Source of the DNA: Congzhengia sp045635085
GTDB taxonomy: Bacteria > Bacillota > Clostridia > UBA1381 > UBA9506
Reading direction: 5' to 3'
DNA length: 64,000 nucleotides
Assembly (NCBI GenBank): GCA_045635085.1
Contig: JAZRBM010000006.1
Span: 41,896-105,895 of the forward strand
The position numbers and the translations under genes were made by a program. Under the pieces are notes generated by a model that saw only the letters and a program-made list of their open reading frames with translations, was not told the origin of the DNA and did not search any database. Shown here piece after piece: positions 1 to 8,091 of the stretch. The number at the start of each line of letters is the position of its first letter. Position 1 is the stretch's first letter.

Positions 1-119
1 ATCATCTCGGGCACCAGGTGACAATGGTAGTCAATGATTGGCAGGTCTTTTGCAAAATCAAAAAATAGTTTTTTGCCGGTTTCGTTGGAAAACATAAAGT
101 TATCGGTAATAATTCCCAT
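1..119 (-). CDS. uxaC: Glucuronate (uronate) isomerase, N-terminal part, cut by window edge
   Basis: Only the first 39 codons lie in the window; the gene runs off the left edge. The translated start ends in a DYHCHL segment following a (F/Y)AKDLPI stretch, which is the hallmark N-terminus of UxaC; the two histidines belong to the metal site of this amidohydrolase-fold enzyme. It converts D-glucuronate to D-fructuronate (and galacturonate to tagaturonate) in the cytoplasm. The ATG is preceded by an AAGGTG ribosome binding site. It starts 10 bp after the kdgK stop, so it is the last visible gene of the minus-strand uronate operon. Identification rests on a short segment, but the motif and the context agree. 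Confidence 0.85.
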   Translation of the reverse strand, partial: MGIITDNFMFSNETGKKLFFDFAKDLPIIDYHCHLVPEM

Positions 120-129
120 AATTTTCACC

Positions 130-1227
130 TTATCTTTGTACTCTTGCACCTGCACCGCCCATAATGCCTTCAACTTCTTTCAGGTTTGCCATTGTGGTAT
201 CACCTGGAGTAGTCATAGCGAGTGCGCCGTGAGCAGCACCGTAATTTACTGCAAGTTCAGGATTTTGTGTTGTCATAAGACCGTAAATCAAACCTGATGC
301 AAATGAATCACCGCCGCCGACTCTGTCCATAATTTCAAGAGCTTTGTAATCTTTAGCCTTATAAACTGTGCCGTCTGCCCAGCAGATTGCGCTCCAGTCG
401 TTGATTGTTGCTGTTTTAACCTCACGAAGAGTTGTTGCAATAACCTTAAAGTTAGGATATTGTTTAGCAGCTTCTGCTATCATCTTTTTGTAGCCATCGA
501 GATTTAATTCCTTTAAGTTTTCATCATTTCCTTCGATTTCAAGTCCTAAGCATGCGGTAAAGTCTTCTTCGTTACCGATCATAACGTCAACATATTTTGC
601 GATTTCTTTGTTGACTTCCTGAGCTTTTTCCAGACCACCGATAGCGCTCCACATTGAAGGACGGTAGTTTAAGTCATAAGAAACTATTGTGCCATATTTT
701 TTAGCTGTTTTAACAGCAGCTAAAACTGTCTGGCAGGACTGTTCAGATAAAGCCGCATATATGCCGCCGGTATGTAACCAACGAACGCCGAGTGTTCCGA
801 AAATGTAATCAAAATCAAAATCTTCAGGTGTTGCCTTTGAAATTGCAGTGTTGGCTCTGTCAGAGCATCCAACAGCACCACGAATACCATATCCGCGTTC
901 TGTGAAGTTGAGTCCGTTTCTGCAGATTCTGCCGATACCGTCAGTTTTCATCCATTTAATTAAGGATGTATCAACGCCGCCCTGTTCAATGAAATCCTGC
1001 ATAAGATAGCCAACTTCGTTTTCAGCAAAAGCAGTTAAAACTGCTGTATTCATGCGAAAACACTTATGAAGACCACGAATTACGTTATATTCGCCGCCAC
1101 CTTCCCACGCGCGAAAGCTTCTTGCGGTTCTTATTCTTCCTTCGCCCGGATCTAAACGAAGCATAACCTCGCCTAAAGATACTGCGTCGTATTTACACTG
1201 TGATTTATCTTTTAAATTTAAGTTCAT
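130..1227 (-). CDS. kdgK: 2-dehydro-3-deoxygluconokinase (PfkB-family sugar kinase)
   Basis: A 365-residue PfkB/ribokinase-family kinase. It phosphorylates 2-keto-3-deoxygluconate (KDG) with ATP to KDPG in the cytoplasm. The N-terminus has the family's SLGE start and a glycine-rich GGGEYNV segment; near residue 305 is the second PfkB signature, here GGGDSF, whose Asp is the catalytic base. Length is slightly above the usual 310-340. It sits between eda and uxaC with short gaps (14 bp to eda), so it is in the same operon. Family assignment is certain; the substrate is inferred from the neighbours eda, uxuA and uxaC, which supply and consume KDG and KDPG. Confidence 0.9.
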   Translation of the reverse strand: MNLNLKDKSQCKYDAVSLGEVMLRLDPGEGRIRTARSFRAWEGGGEYNVIRGLHKCFRMNTAVLTAFAENEVGYLMQDFIEQGGVDTSLIKWMKTDGIGRICRNGLNFTERGYGIRGAVGCSDRANTAISKATPEDFDFDYIFGTLGVRWLHTGGIYAALSEQSCQTVLAAVKTAKKYGTIVSYDLNYRPSMWSAIGGLEKAQEVNKEIAKYVDVMIGNEEDFTACLGLEIEGNDENLKELNLDGYKKMIAEAAKQYPNFKVIATTLREVKTATINDWSAICWADGTVYKAKDYKALEIMDRVGGGDSFASGLIYGLMTTQNPELAVNYGAAHGALAMTTPGDTTMANLKEVEGIMGGAGARVQR

Positions 1228-1241
1228 AATGATTCTCCTTA

Positions 1242-1871
1242 CTAGCCTCTTATAGCTTTTACCAAGGCAACGGCTTCTTTTGTCATTTTTTCTATTTCAT
1301 CAAATTTTCCTTCTGCTACTAAGTCACCTTTTACCATCCAGCTTCCGCCGCAGCAGATAATATTGCTGCATTCCAAATAATCCTTGAGGTTTTTGGCGCT
1401 GATGCCGCCTGTCGGCATAAATTTAACCATACCGTAAGGTGCTGCCATAGCCTTTATCATAGGCAATCCGCCTGCCTGCTCAGCGGGGAAGAATTTTACA
1501 ACTTTAAGCCCTCTTTTTACAGCCTGAGCTACTTCTGATGGGGTGATGCAACCAGGGAAAACCGGAATGTTGTTTTCTATACAATAGTTAACGATTTCAG
1601 GGTCAAATCCGGGGCTTACGATAAATTTTGCTCCCGCACTTACTGCTCTTTTTACCTGGTCAATAGTGAGGACTGTTCCTGCACCTATTAACATATCAGG
1701 GTATTCTTTGCTCATCTTTTTGATTGATTCTTCTGCAGCATCTGTACGAAATGTTACTTCAGCACAAGGCAGCCCGCCGTTTATAAGCGCCTTTGCCAGA
1801 GGAAGAGCATCCTCTGCGTTCTTTAGTACAACTACCGGTACTACACCATAATTTTTTAACATATTTTCCAT
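1242..1871 (-). CDS. eda: KDPG/KHG aldolase
   Basis: A 209-residue class I aldolase of the Eda family that cleaves 2-keto-3-deoxy-6-phosphogluconate into pyruvate and glyceraldehyde-3-phosphate. Diagnostic motifs are EVTFRT (Glu38), IGAGTVLT, SPGFDPE, FPGCITPSE and KFFPAEQ, where Lys126 should form the Schiff base, followed by the phosphate-binding PTGGIS. Length is normal and the protein is cytoplasmic. It lies between a Gfo/Idh oxidoreductase and kdgK in the uronate operon, the expected place for the last step of the pathway. Confidence 0.95.
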   Translation of the reverse strand: MENMLKNYGVVPVVVLKNAEDALPLAKALINGGLPCAEVTFRTDAAEESIKKMSKEYPDMLIGAGTVLTIDQVKRAVSAGAKFIVSPGFDPEIVNYCIENNIPVFPGCITPSEVAQAVKRGLKVVKFFPAEQAGGLPMIKAMAAPYGMVKFMPTGGISAKNLKDYLECSNIICCGGSWMVKGDLVAEGKFDEIEKMTKEAVALVKAIRG

Positions 1872-1897
1872 TTTTATTCATCTCCAAACATAAAATA

Positions 1898-3073
1898 TTA
1901 CCATTTAACGTTCCAACGGGGGTTATATCCCTTTGGCTTGAGTCCGTTTTGATTTTTTTCGACGTATGATGAATTTTTTATTTTTTCTGCGAGTAATTCA
2001 TCAAATTTTGCCTCATCAAAAGGAATCATTATTTTTTTATTGCCTGACCAGCTGGACAAGTATGCGGCATTTGAGATAGTAAGCTCGTTGATGCCTTCTA
2101 TGCCGGGGGCAACAAGAGGAGTTTTTTTAATTATAGCATCCGCAAAGTTTTGCAAAATATCTATATGTCCGCCGCCTAATCCGGTGTCTTTAAATTCTTC
2201 GTATTCGTATTCTATTTCCGTAAAACACTGGTCAGCATTAAAACAAAATGTGCGTTCTGATTCTTTTAAGCGCCACCATTTTAAAAGGCCGTTTTCAATG
2301 ACAATTTTTCCTAAAGAGCCTGAAATTTCCAATCTGTTTGTGCCGGGGGACTCGCCTGTTGAGGTTATAAATGTTCCCTCGGCACCATTTTCAAATTCGG
2401 CAAAAATTGAGGCGTTGTCCTCAACCTCGATATTATGGTATTTTCCTATACTGCAGACTGCAGTAACTGATTTTGGCATGCCACAAATCCATTGCCACAG
2501 ATCAAGGTTGTGTGGAGCCTGATTGAGCAGAACGCCTCCTCCTTCGCCTGACCATGTTGCACGCCAGCTGCCGGAGTCGTAATAGCTTTGTGTTCTGTAC
2601 CAGTTTGTTATAATCCAGATGCTCCTCTTTAGTTCTCCGAGCGCACCACTTTTTACTAATTCTTTAGCTTTTTTAAAAAGTAAATTTGTGCGCTGGTTAA
2701 ACATTATAGCAAAAACTCTGTCAACGCTCTTTGCGGTTTCATTAAGCTTTCTTGCGATTGAAACTGAAATGTCTACAGGCTTTTCAACTAAAACGTGAAT
2801 ATCTGACAGCAAGAAAGCCTCGGCAATTTGTGCGTGAAGCCGGTGAGGTACTGCTATGATTATTGCATCAATTGTGCCGCTTTTTAAAAGGTCATTATAA
2901 TCAGAAAAGAGAGCACAATCCGGGAATTGTTCCTTTGCCCAGTCGAGCTTTTGTGGATTAACATCACAAATGGCAGATAAAACCATACCGGATATTTTAT
3001 TGTTTGCTATACTTTGTGCGTGTGCAGAACCAATATTTCCGACTCCAACAACGCCAACTCTGATTATTTCCAT
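1898..3073 (-). CDS. Gfo/Idh/MocA-family oxidoreductase in the uronate operon
   Basis: NAD(P)-dependent sugar dehydrogenase family. The N-terminal Rossmann motif VGVVGVGNIGSAHAQ binds the cofactor, EKPVDIS carries the family's conserved EKP lysine, and the C-terminal half is the substrate-binding domain with a WSGEGGGVLLNQAPHNLDL segment. An ATG 45 bp further upstream is in frame, but I chose the ATG at 3073 because it directly precedes the Rossmann strand and has a GAGTGA ribosome binding site; this gives 391 residues. The substrate is unknown. Its position between uxuB and eda suggests a sugar acid or an alternative uronate derivative. It is not closely similar to the second family member at 6796-8091. 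Confidence 0.85.
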   Translation of the reverse strand: MEIIRVGVVGVGNIGSAHAQSIANNKISGMVLSAICDVNPQKLDWAKEQFPDCALFSDYNDLLKSGTIDAIIIAVPHRLHAQIAEAFLLSDIHVLVEKPVDISVSIARKLNETAKSVDRVFAIMFNQRTNLLFKKAKELVKSGALGELKRSIWIITNWYRTQSYYDSGSWRATWSGEGGGVLLNQAPHNLDLWQWICGMPKSVTAVCSIGKYHNIEVEDNASIFAEFENGAEGTFITSTGESPGTNRLEISGSLGKIVIENGLLKWWRLKESERTFCFNADQCFTEIEYEYEEFKDTGLGGGHIDILQNFADAIIKKTPLVAPGIEGINELTISNAAYLSSWSGNKKIMIPFDEAKFDELLAEKIKNSSYVEKNQNGLKPKGYNPRWNVKW

Positions 3074-3210
3074 AGGTATCACTCTTTCGTTTAAAGTAGC
3101 ACTGTTAAAGGCATTCATAACGCCCGAATGCTGTTAATTCTTACCGTATGTTTCAATGTCTATTATTCTGGGCTTAACTTTAGACATTTTATATGTAACG
3201 TTTTATAACA

Positions 3211-4032
3211 TTATACACCTGAATATGCTGAAAATCCGCCGTCAACAGGAACAGTTATGCCTGTTACAAAGCCTGATTTTTCTTCGTCTAAGAGCCATTC
3301 AACTGTTCCCAGGAGCTCTTTTGCATCGCCAAATCTGCCCATGGGTGTCGAGCGGAGAATTTTTTCGGTTCTTAGTGTTGGTGTACCGTCTTCGTTATAG
3401 AGCATTGCCCTGTTCTGATTTGTAACAAAAAATCCGGGAGCAACAGCATTAACGCGGATATTTTCTTTTGCAAAGTGTACAGAAAGCCATTGCGTAAAGT
3501 TTCCAACTGCAGATTTAGCAGCAGAATATGCAGGGATTTTTGTGAGAGGTCTGTATGCATTCATTGATGAAATGTTAAGTACAGAGCACCCCGTACGACC
3601 AATCATATCTTTCATAAAAATCTGACTGGGGAGCAAAACACCCTTGATATTTAAGTCAAAAACGAAATCAAATCCGCCCTCGTCGATATTAAAGAAGGTT
3701 AAGCAGTCTGTTGCATCCTCGTCGCCCTTTTGATATTCTTCATTTTTTGTTGTGCATTTAGGGCTGTTCCCGCCTGCACCGTTTATCAAAACATCGCACT
3801 TTCCAAGGTCGGACAGAATCTTTTGATGCACTGCTTCTATACTTGCTCTGTCAAGCACGTTGCATTTATACGCTAAGGCTGTACCACCTGTGCTGTTTAT
3901 TCTGTCGGCAACAGCTTTTGCTGCATCCTCATTTAAATCTAAAAGTGCAATTCTGTGACCTTTTGAGGCCAAAAACTCGGCAAAGGATGAACATAAAATG
4001 CCGCCTGCACCAGTTATTACTATGTTTTTCAT
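3211..4032 (-). CDS. uxuB: SDR-family oxidoreductase, probable fructuronate reductase
   Basis: A 273-residue short-chain dehydrogenase. It opens with the cofactor motif TGAGGILCSSFAEFL (an AGGI variant of TGxxxGxG), has NGAGG, the serine in NISSMNA, and the catalytic Tyr-x-x-x-Lys as YSAAK, then PVDGG near the end. It lies 12 bp downstream of uxuA. Some Firmicutes, for example Bacillus subtilis YjmF, use an SDR enzyme rather than the long-chain UxuB of E. coli to reduce D-fructuronate to D-mannonate; context makes that the best function. The family is certain; the substrate is inferred. Confidence 0.8.
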   Translation of the reverse strand: MKNIVITGAGGILCSSFAEFLASKGHRIALLDLNEDAAKAVADRINSTGGTALAYKCNVLDRASIEAVHQKILSDLGKCDVLINGAGGNSPKCTTKNEEYQKGDEDATDCLTFFNIDEGGFDFVFDLNIKGVLLPSQIFMKDMIGRTGCSVLNISSMNAYRPLTKIPAYSAAKSAVGNFTQWLSVHFAKENIRVNAVAPGFFVTNQNRAMLYNEDGTPTLRTEKILRSTPMGRFGDAKELLGTVEWLLDEEKSGFVTGITVPVDGGFSAYSGV

Positions 4033-4044
4033 ATTATCCTCCTG

Positions 4045-5085
4045 TTATTTAGAAAGTTTTTCAACAGCTTCAAAAAGTCCGGATATGTATGTAGCACCTA
4101 ATGCTCTGTCAAACAGGCCATAGCCATAGCGACCTTTTTCACCCCAGATCATTCTGCCGTGGTCAGGTCTTACATAACCGTCAAAACCATTATCGACAAG
4201 CGCTTTTACGATGCCGAACATATCGATAGAGCCACACGATGTCGGATGGCCTACTTCTTCAAATTTTCTTGTTCCGGTGTATTTGATATTTCTCAAGTGC
4301 AAAAAGTGAATTCTGTCTGCAAATTCTTTTGCCATATCTACCAGATCGTTGTCGGGATTTGCCCCCAAAGAGCCTGTACACAGGGTGAGTCCGTTATTTT
4401 TTTCAGGAACGATATCAAGGAATCTTTTCAGATTTTCCTTGTTCGTGATAATACGTGGCAGACCAAATATTCCCCATGGTGGATCATCCGGGTGTATCGC
4501 CATGTCAACGTCGCATTCTTTAGCAACAGGAATAACAGCCTTTAAGAATGTTTCAAGATTTTTCCACAGACCATCCTCGCCTAATGCTTCATATTTTTTC
4601 AAAAGAGCCAAAAGCTCGTCGCTTTCATAGCTTGCATCCCAGCCGGGCAACGACAAATCGCCCTTTAAAGGGTTCATCTTGAGCACGGTTTCTTCGTCGT
4701 ATGCCAAAGCATTCGCGCCGTCTTCTTGCTGATGCTCAAGCTCGCTTCTGAGCCAGTCGAAAACGGGCATAAAATTGTAGCAGATACATTTAACGCCGTG
4801 TTTTGCAAGGCGTCGGATGTTTTCGCAGTAGTTCTCAATTAGTTCAGGTGCGTTTTCACTGCCAAGTTTTATGTCCTCTGGAACAGGGACACTTTCTACA
4901 ACCTCAAATTCAAGATTGTGCTTTTGAGCCAGTTGTTTAATTTTTAAAATGCTTTCTTCACTCCAGACTCCACCGGGCTTTACATCATACACTGCAGAAA
5001 CAATGCCGGTCATAGTCGGAATTTGTGAAATTTTTTCAAGAGTTACCGGGTCGTCTTCTCCGTACCAACGAAATGTTAATTTCAT
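4045..5085 (-). CDS. uxuA: D-mannonate dehydratase
   Basis: A 346-residue UxuA-family TIM-barrel enzyme that dehydrates D-mannonate to 2-keto-3-deoxygluconate, using a divalent metal. Supporting segments are the N-terminal MKLTFRWYG, the metal-ligand region MAIHPDDPP, HLRN, and the C-terminal RPDHGRMIWGEKG. Length is close to the family's usual 350-400. It is the first gene of the minus-strand uronate operon; an AAGGAGAAT ribosome binding site precedes the ATG. The long upstream spacer (5086-5420) is the likely control region. Confidence 0.95.
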   Translation of the reverse strand: MKLTFRWYGEDDPVTLEKISQIPTMTGIVSAVYDVKPGGVWSEESILKIKQLAQKHNLEFEVVESVPVPEDIKLGSENAPELIENYCENIRRLAKHGVKCICYNFMPVFDWLRSELEHQQEDGANALAYDEETVLKMNPLKGDLSLPGWDASYESDELLALLKKYEALGEDGLWKNLETFLKAVIPVAKECDVDMAIHPDDPPWGIFGLPRIITNKENLKRFLDIVPEKNNGLTLCTGSLGANPDNDLVDMAKEFADRIHFLHLRNIKYTGTRKFEEVGHPTSCGSIDMFGIVKALVDNGFDGYVRPDHGRMIWGEKGRYGYGLFDRALGATYISGLFEAVEKLSK

Positions 5086-5420
5086 AATATTCTCCTTAAT
5101 ATAATTTAATATGTACCTACATTATATCATATAACAATAACAATTTAATTGTTTTTATTAACAAAAAACATTGCAAATGTTACTTTTTTGGTACTGTAAC
5201 TAATTGCTGGAATTTAAAATGTTAAAAATGCTAATAATATCAGGAAATTCTATTGAGTTAAGGCAGGTTTTTTATTAATATATTATTGGAAATTGATATA
5301 TTAAGAAAAGCAGTAAAAGAAATCGGGATTTTAGCGATTTTATTCAAAGATTATAATACAAAATGGGCTGTAGCAGAATGCTATGGCCTATGAAAATTTT
5401 GCTTTTTTTTAAAATATATA
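5086..5420. promoter_or_regulatory. Upstream control region of the uronate operon
   Basis: About 330 bp of AT-rich DNA without a gene. On the minus strand a TATAAT lies at 5121-5126, about 35 bp before uxuA, but no good -35 is found 16-18 bp upstream, as expected for an activator-dependent promoter. A GTTAC/GTAAC inverted repeat (5179-5200) lies further up. On the plus strand, 5368-5393 can fold into a 9-bp hairpin, GGCTGTAGC with GCTATGGCC. Assigning these as regulatory is inference. Confidence 0.4.
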
Positions 5421-5449
5421 TTGACAACTACAACTTATATGTGTATAAT
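5421..5449 (+). promoter_or_regulatory. Consensus promoter of tRNA-Lys
   Basis: TTGACA (5421-5426), a 17-bp spacer and TATAAT (5444-5449): both hexamers match the vegetative consensus exactly. The tRNA begins 28 bp after the -10 box. Confidence 0.9.
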
Positions 5450-5476
5450 AATAAAAGTTGATTGAAAACTTAATAT

Positions 5477-5552
5477 GCACCATTAGCTCAGATGGTAGAG
5501 CACCTGACTCTTAATCAGGGTGTCCAGGGTTCGAGTCCCTGATGGTGTACCA
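5477..5552 (+). tRNA. tRNA-Lys (anticodon CTT)
   Basis: A 76-nt cloverleaf with CCA encoded. The acceptor strand GCACCAT pairs with ATGGTGT (G1-U72 wobble). The anticodon arm is CCTGA-CTCTTAA-TCAGG, giving CTT. The T arm is CAGGG-TTCGAGT-CCCTG. The 3'-terminal sequence from position 5535 is repeated 206 bp downstream. Confidence 0.95.
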
Positions 5553-5553
5553 C

Positions 5554-5587
5554 AAAAAGAGATATGCCTTTTGGTATATCTCTTTTT
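5554..5587 (+). terminator. Intrinsic terminator after tRNA-Lys
   Basis: AAAAAGAGATAT (5554-5565) pairs perfectly with ATATCTCTTTTT (5576-5587), with a 10-nt loop and a U-rich 3' arm. It begins directly behind the CCA. Confidence 0.85.
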
Positions 5588-5601
5588 GTTATATTTTAAA
5601 T

Positions 5602-5759
5602 AGGGACTCGAACCCTGAGAGGGCAACGAGCGTAAAGAAAACATGCCAGTGGCATGTTTTTAGCGAAGTTGGTGCGCAGTCGGGTACTGTGAGCACAGCT
5701 CACGGTCGACAAGCAGAAAAGGCTTGCAAAGCAAGACTTTGTCCCTGATGGTGTACCAC
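5602..5759 (+). repeat. tRNA-linked structured repeat, copy A (tRNA-Lys)
   Basis: This segment starts with AGGGACTCGAACCCTG, the exact reverse complement of the tRNA-Lys T arm, and ends with a second copy of the tRNA-Lys 3' end, GTCCCTGATGGTGTACCAC (5741-5759, identical to 5535-5553). AGGGAC at 5602 can pair with GTCCCT at 5741, closing a domain of about 145 nt. Inside are hairpins at 5638-5660 (perfect 10-bp stem), 5686-5706 and 5723-5735. It is homologous to copy B at 9426-9581. Short open frames across it look spurious. Confidence 0.75.
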
Positions 5760-5760
5760 C

Positions 5761-5799
5761 AAAACAAAAATCCTGTCGAAAGGCAGGATTTTTTGTTTT
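5761..5799 (+). terminator. Second terminator behind the duplicated tRNA-Lys end
   Basis: AAAAATCCTG and CAGGATTTTTT form a stem around TCGAAAGG, with outer AAAACA/TGTTTT pairing and a T-rich tail. It lies just after the duplicated tRNA end and also faces the end of the convergent AraC gene. Confidence 0.75.
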
Positions 5800-5809
5800 G
5801 TAGTATTCA

Positions 5810-6646
5810 TTATTTATTAAATCCGACAGAATTTTTTAGTGAATTAAGTGTTTTGATATATGCTTTCGGCGAAACACCGATTTTTTGTTTGAATACTTTG
5901 GAGAAATACTGTGAATCCGTATATCCACACTGACTTGAAACATCGGCTATGCTTGTAAATCCATGTTGCATCAAGGTGCAGGCATTCTGTATTCTTATAG
6001 TATTCAGGTATTCGTTAATTCCTACATTGAAATTTTTTTTGAAAATTGAGGAAATATATTTTGGGCTATATGAAAGCTCTTTACTTATCATTTCTAAAGT
6101 CAGCTTTGTTTGTGAGAAGTTGTCATCAATATATTTTTTTATTGTTAAAGCTACATTCCCGTTTAAATTGTTTTTTGTGTTTAACGGAATAATTTTATCG
6201 CCGAGAAAGTAGAAAGAATACAGCAGAATACTTTCTGCAATTAAATCGGCTATTTCGGGCTTTGTACCAAGGCCATTTTTCCAAAACTCATAAATTTCCT
6301 GACAGCCGCTAAAGAAAAAATTCTGTGAAGAAATCTTCAGATTATCCATAATCATATTAGCTCTGGATCCCAAAAAACTGATATACATATATGAAAAATC
6401 TTCCACAGATTCTATACAAAAGGGAATGGCGGGAAACGTAAAGAAAACATCACCTTGTGACAGGGGGAATATTTTGCCTGCTATATGAAGATTGCCTTTG
6501 CCACCGCACACAAAATGTATTTTATACACCGCCTGTGATTTTAGTAAAGAGTACGGCTGCTGTTTTGTTTCCAGAACAAAATTTATTGTATGTATTGAAT
6601 GATAATCCTTATGATAAGGAATGAAATGGCATATATTATTATCCAT
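5810..6646 (-). CDS. AraC-family transcriptional regulator
   Basis: 278 residues. Residues 1-130 form a cupin-like ligand-binding domain (VCGGKGNLHIAGK region); residues about 175-270 contain two helix-turn-helix motifs, with LSYSPKYISSIFKK and the family signature ending in CGYTDSQYFSKVFKQ and GVSPKAY. It is transcribed from a consensus promoter divergent from the oxidoreductase at 6796, which is the most likely target. The uronate operon 700 bp downstream is a second candidate. Ligand unknown, presumably a sugar or sugar acid. The end converges on the tRNA-Lys repeat. Confidence 0.9.
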   Translation of the reverse strand: MDNNICHFIPYHKDYHSIHTINFVLETKQQPYSLLKSQAVYKIHFVCGGKGNLHIAGKIFPLSQGDVFFTFPAIPFCIESVEDFSYMYISFLGSRANMIMDNLKISSQNFFFSGCQEIYEFWKNGLGTKPEIADLIAESILLYSFYFLGDKIIPLNTKNNLNGNVALTIKKYIDDNFSQTKLTLEMISKELSYSPKYISSIFKKNFNVGINEYLNTIRIQNACTLMQHGFTSIADVSSQCGYTDSQYFSKVFKQKIGVSPKAYIKTLNSLKNSVGFNK

Positions 6647-6669
6647 AGAAATTACCTCCTCTTGATACG

Positions 6670-6698
6670 ATTATAACGGCGTGAAATAGTTTTGTCAA
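6670..6698 (-). promoter_or_regulatory. Promoter of the AraC regulator
   Basis: On the minus strand, TTGACA (6693-6698), a 17-bp spacer and TATAAT (6670-6675): exact consensus, about 24 bp before the start codon. Confidence 0.85.
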
Positions 6699-6710
6699 TT
6701 GAAATCGTAC

Positions 6711-6736
6711 TATTTTCCACAAAAAAGCGGAAAATA
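6711..6736. promoter_or_regulatory. Inverted-repeat operator candidate between divergent promoters
   Basis: TATTTTCC (6711-6718) and GGAAAATA (6729-6736) form a perfect 8-bp inverted repeat with a 10-bp spacer, between the two divergent promoters. Its role as the regulator's operator is inferred from position. Confidence 0.5.
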
Positions 6737-6740
6737 TCCA

Positions 6741-6768
6741 TTGAAAATAAGATATAATATGCTATAAT
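6741..6768 (+). promoter_or_regulatory. Promoter of the 6796 oxidoreductase gene
   Basis: TTGAAA (6741-6746), 16-bp spacer, TATAAT (6763-6768). A strong AAAGGAGG ribosome binding site follows at about 6780. Confidence 0.8.
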
Positions 6769-6795
6769 TGAAATATCTTAAAGGAGGTATCCGTT

Positions 6796-8091
6796 ATGAA
6801 AAAAGTGAAAATAGGTGTATTGGGAGCATATCGCGGTTCAAGTATGATTAGTTATTGCAAACGGGTAGATGATGCTGAAGTAGTTGCAATTTGCGATAAA
6901 ATCCCCGAAGCACTTGAGGCACAGCGTAAAAATGCAGAAGGATTAAACATTACGTTTTATGACAATTTTGAAGACTTCATAAAGCATGATATGGATGCGG
7001 TAGTTCTTGCAAATTATGCAAACGAACACGCACCCTTTGCCATAAAGGCAATGAAGCTTGGCAAACATGTTTTTTCGGAAGTGTTACCGGTGCAGACGAT
7101 GAAAGAAGCTGTTGAGCTTATTGAAACAGTTGAAGAAACCGGTATGATTTATGCATACGGTGAGAATTACTGCTATATGCCTGCTCCCTATGAAATGAAA
7201 AAGCTGTATAAGCAGGATAAAATAGGAGAGTTTGAATACGGGGAATGTGAATACATTCATAACTGTGAAAGTATATGGCCAAGTATTACATATGGTGAAA
7301 AAGACCATTGGCGTAACAATATGTATTCTACATTTTATTGCACACATTCTTTAGGCCCGATTATTCATATGACAGGACTTAGACCTGTTTTGGTAACCGG
7401 CTTTGAAGGAACTAAGAATGAAAGGAATCTTCGTAAGGGAGCAAAAGCAGGAGCCTTTGGAATAGAGATGGTTACTCTTGAAAACGGCGGTATAGTAAAA
7501 AGTATTCACGGAGGCTTATATAAAGATTCTATTTGGTATTCGGTTTACGGTTCAAAAGGAAGAATGGAATGTGGCAGAGAGGATGCCAAAGACGGACACA
7601 TATATAAAATATATGTTAATGCTGATAACTTCTCGGGAGAATATGGTGACGAAAAGCTTGAAAGCTATAATCCGACGCACGGTAATGAGGATAAGATTGA
7701 AGGCTTTGGCCACGGCGGATCAGATTTTTACTCAATGTATCACTTCGTTGAAAAAATCAAAGGAAATCCAGATGCGGATATCATAGAGGTTTATGAAGCC
7801 ATGGATATGTTTTTGCCGGGAATGTTTGCATACCGCTCAATTTTAGACGGCGGAGTGCCTAAGGAAATTCCAAATCTTCGTGACAAGGCTGTCCGGGAGC
7901 TGTGGAGAAATGACACTGCATGCACTGATACGAAAGTGGCAGGGGATATGCTGCTTCCGACATTTTCAAAGGGTACGCCGGAAATAGATGATTCCGTTTA
8001 TGATTATATGAAAAAGCTTTGGGATGAGGAATGCAAAAAAGATGACGGCAATTACAGAGCTGCAGCGTTTAATCAAGGGAGTAAAAAATAA
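6796..8091 (+). CDS. Gfo/Idh/MocA-family oxidoreductase
   Basis: 431 residues. The N-terminus IGVLGAYRGSSMISYC is a divergent Rossmann motif, followed by the VVLANYANEHAPFAIKAMK stretch; the usual EKP is replaced by SEVLPVQT, as in several glycan-processing members of this family. The C-terminal domain contains YCTHSLGPIIHMTG, including the conserved His of the substrate pocket. No signal peptide, so cytoplasmic. It is followed directly by a transporter gene (the stop and the next ATG abut) and lies divergent to an AraC regulator, so it probably acts on an imported sugar or sugar acid. Substrate unknown. Confidence 0.85.
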   Translation: MKKVKIGVLGAYRGSSMISYCKRVDDAEVVAICDKIPEALEAQRKNAEGLNITFYDNFEDFIKHDMDAVVLANYANEHAPFAIKAMKLGKHVFSEVLPVQTMKEAVELIETVEETGMIYAYGENYCYMPAPYEMKKLYKQDKIGEFEYGECEYIHNCESIWPSITYGEKDHWRNNMYSTFYCTHSLGPIIHMTGLRPVLVTGFEGTKNERNLRKGAKAGAFGIEMVTLENGGIVKSIHGGLYKDSIWYSVYGSKGRMECGREDAKDGHIYKIYVNADNFSGEYGDEKLESYNPTHGNEDKIEGFGHGGSDFYSMYHFVEKIKGNPDADIIEVYEAMDMFLPGMFAYRSILDGGVPKEIPNLRDKAVRELWRNDTACTDTKVAGDMLLPTFSKGTPEIDDSVYDYMKKLWDEECKKDDGNYRAAAFNQGSKK

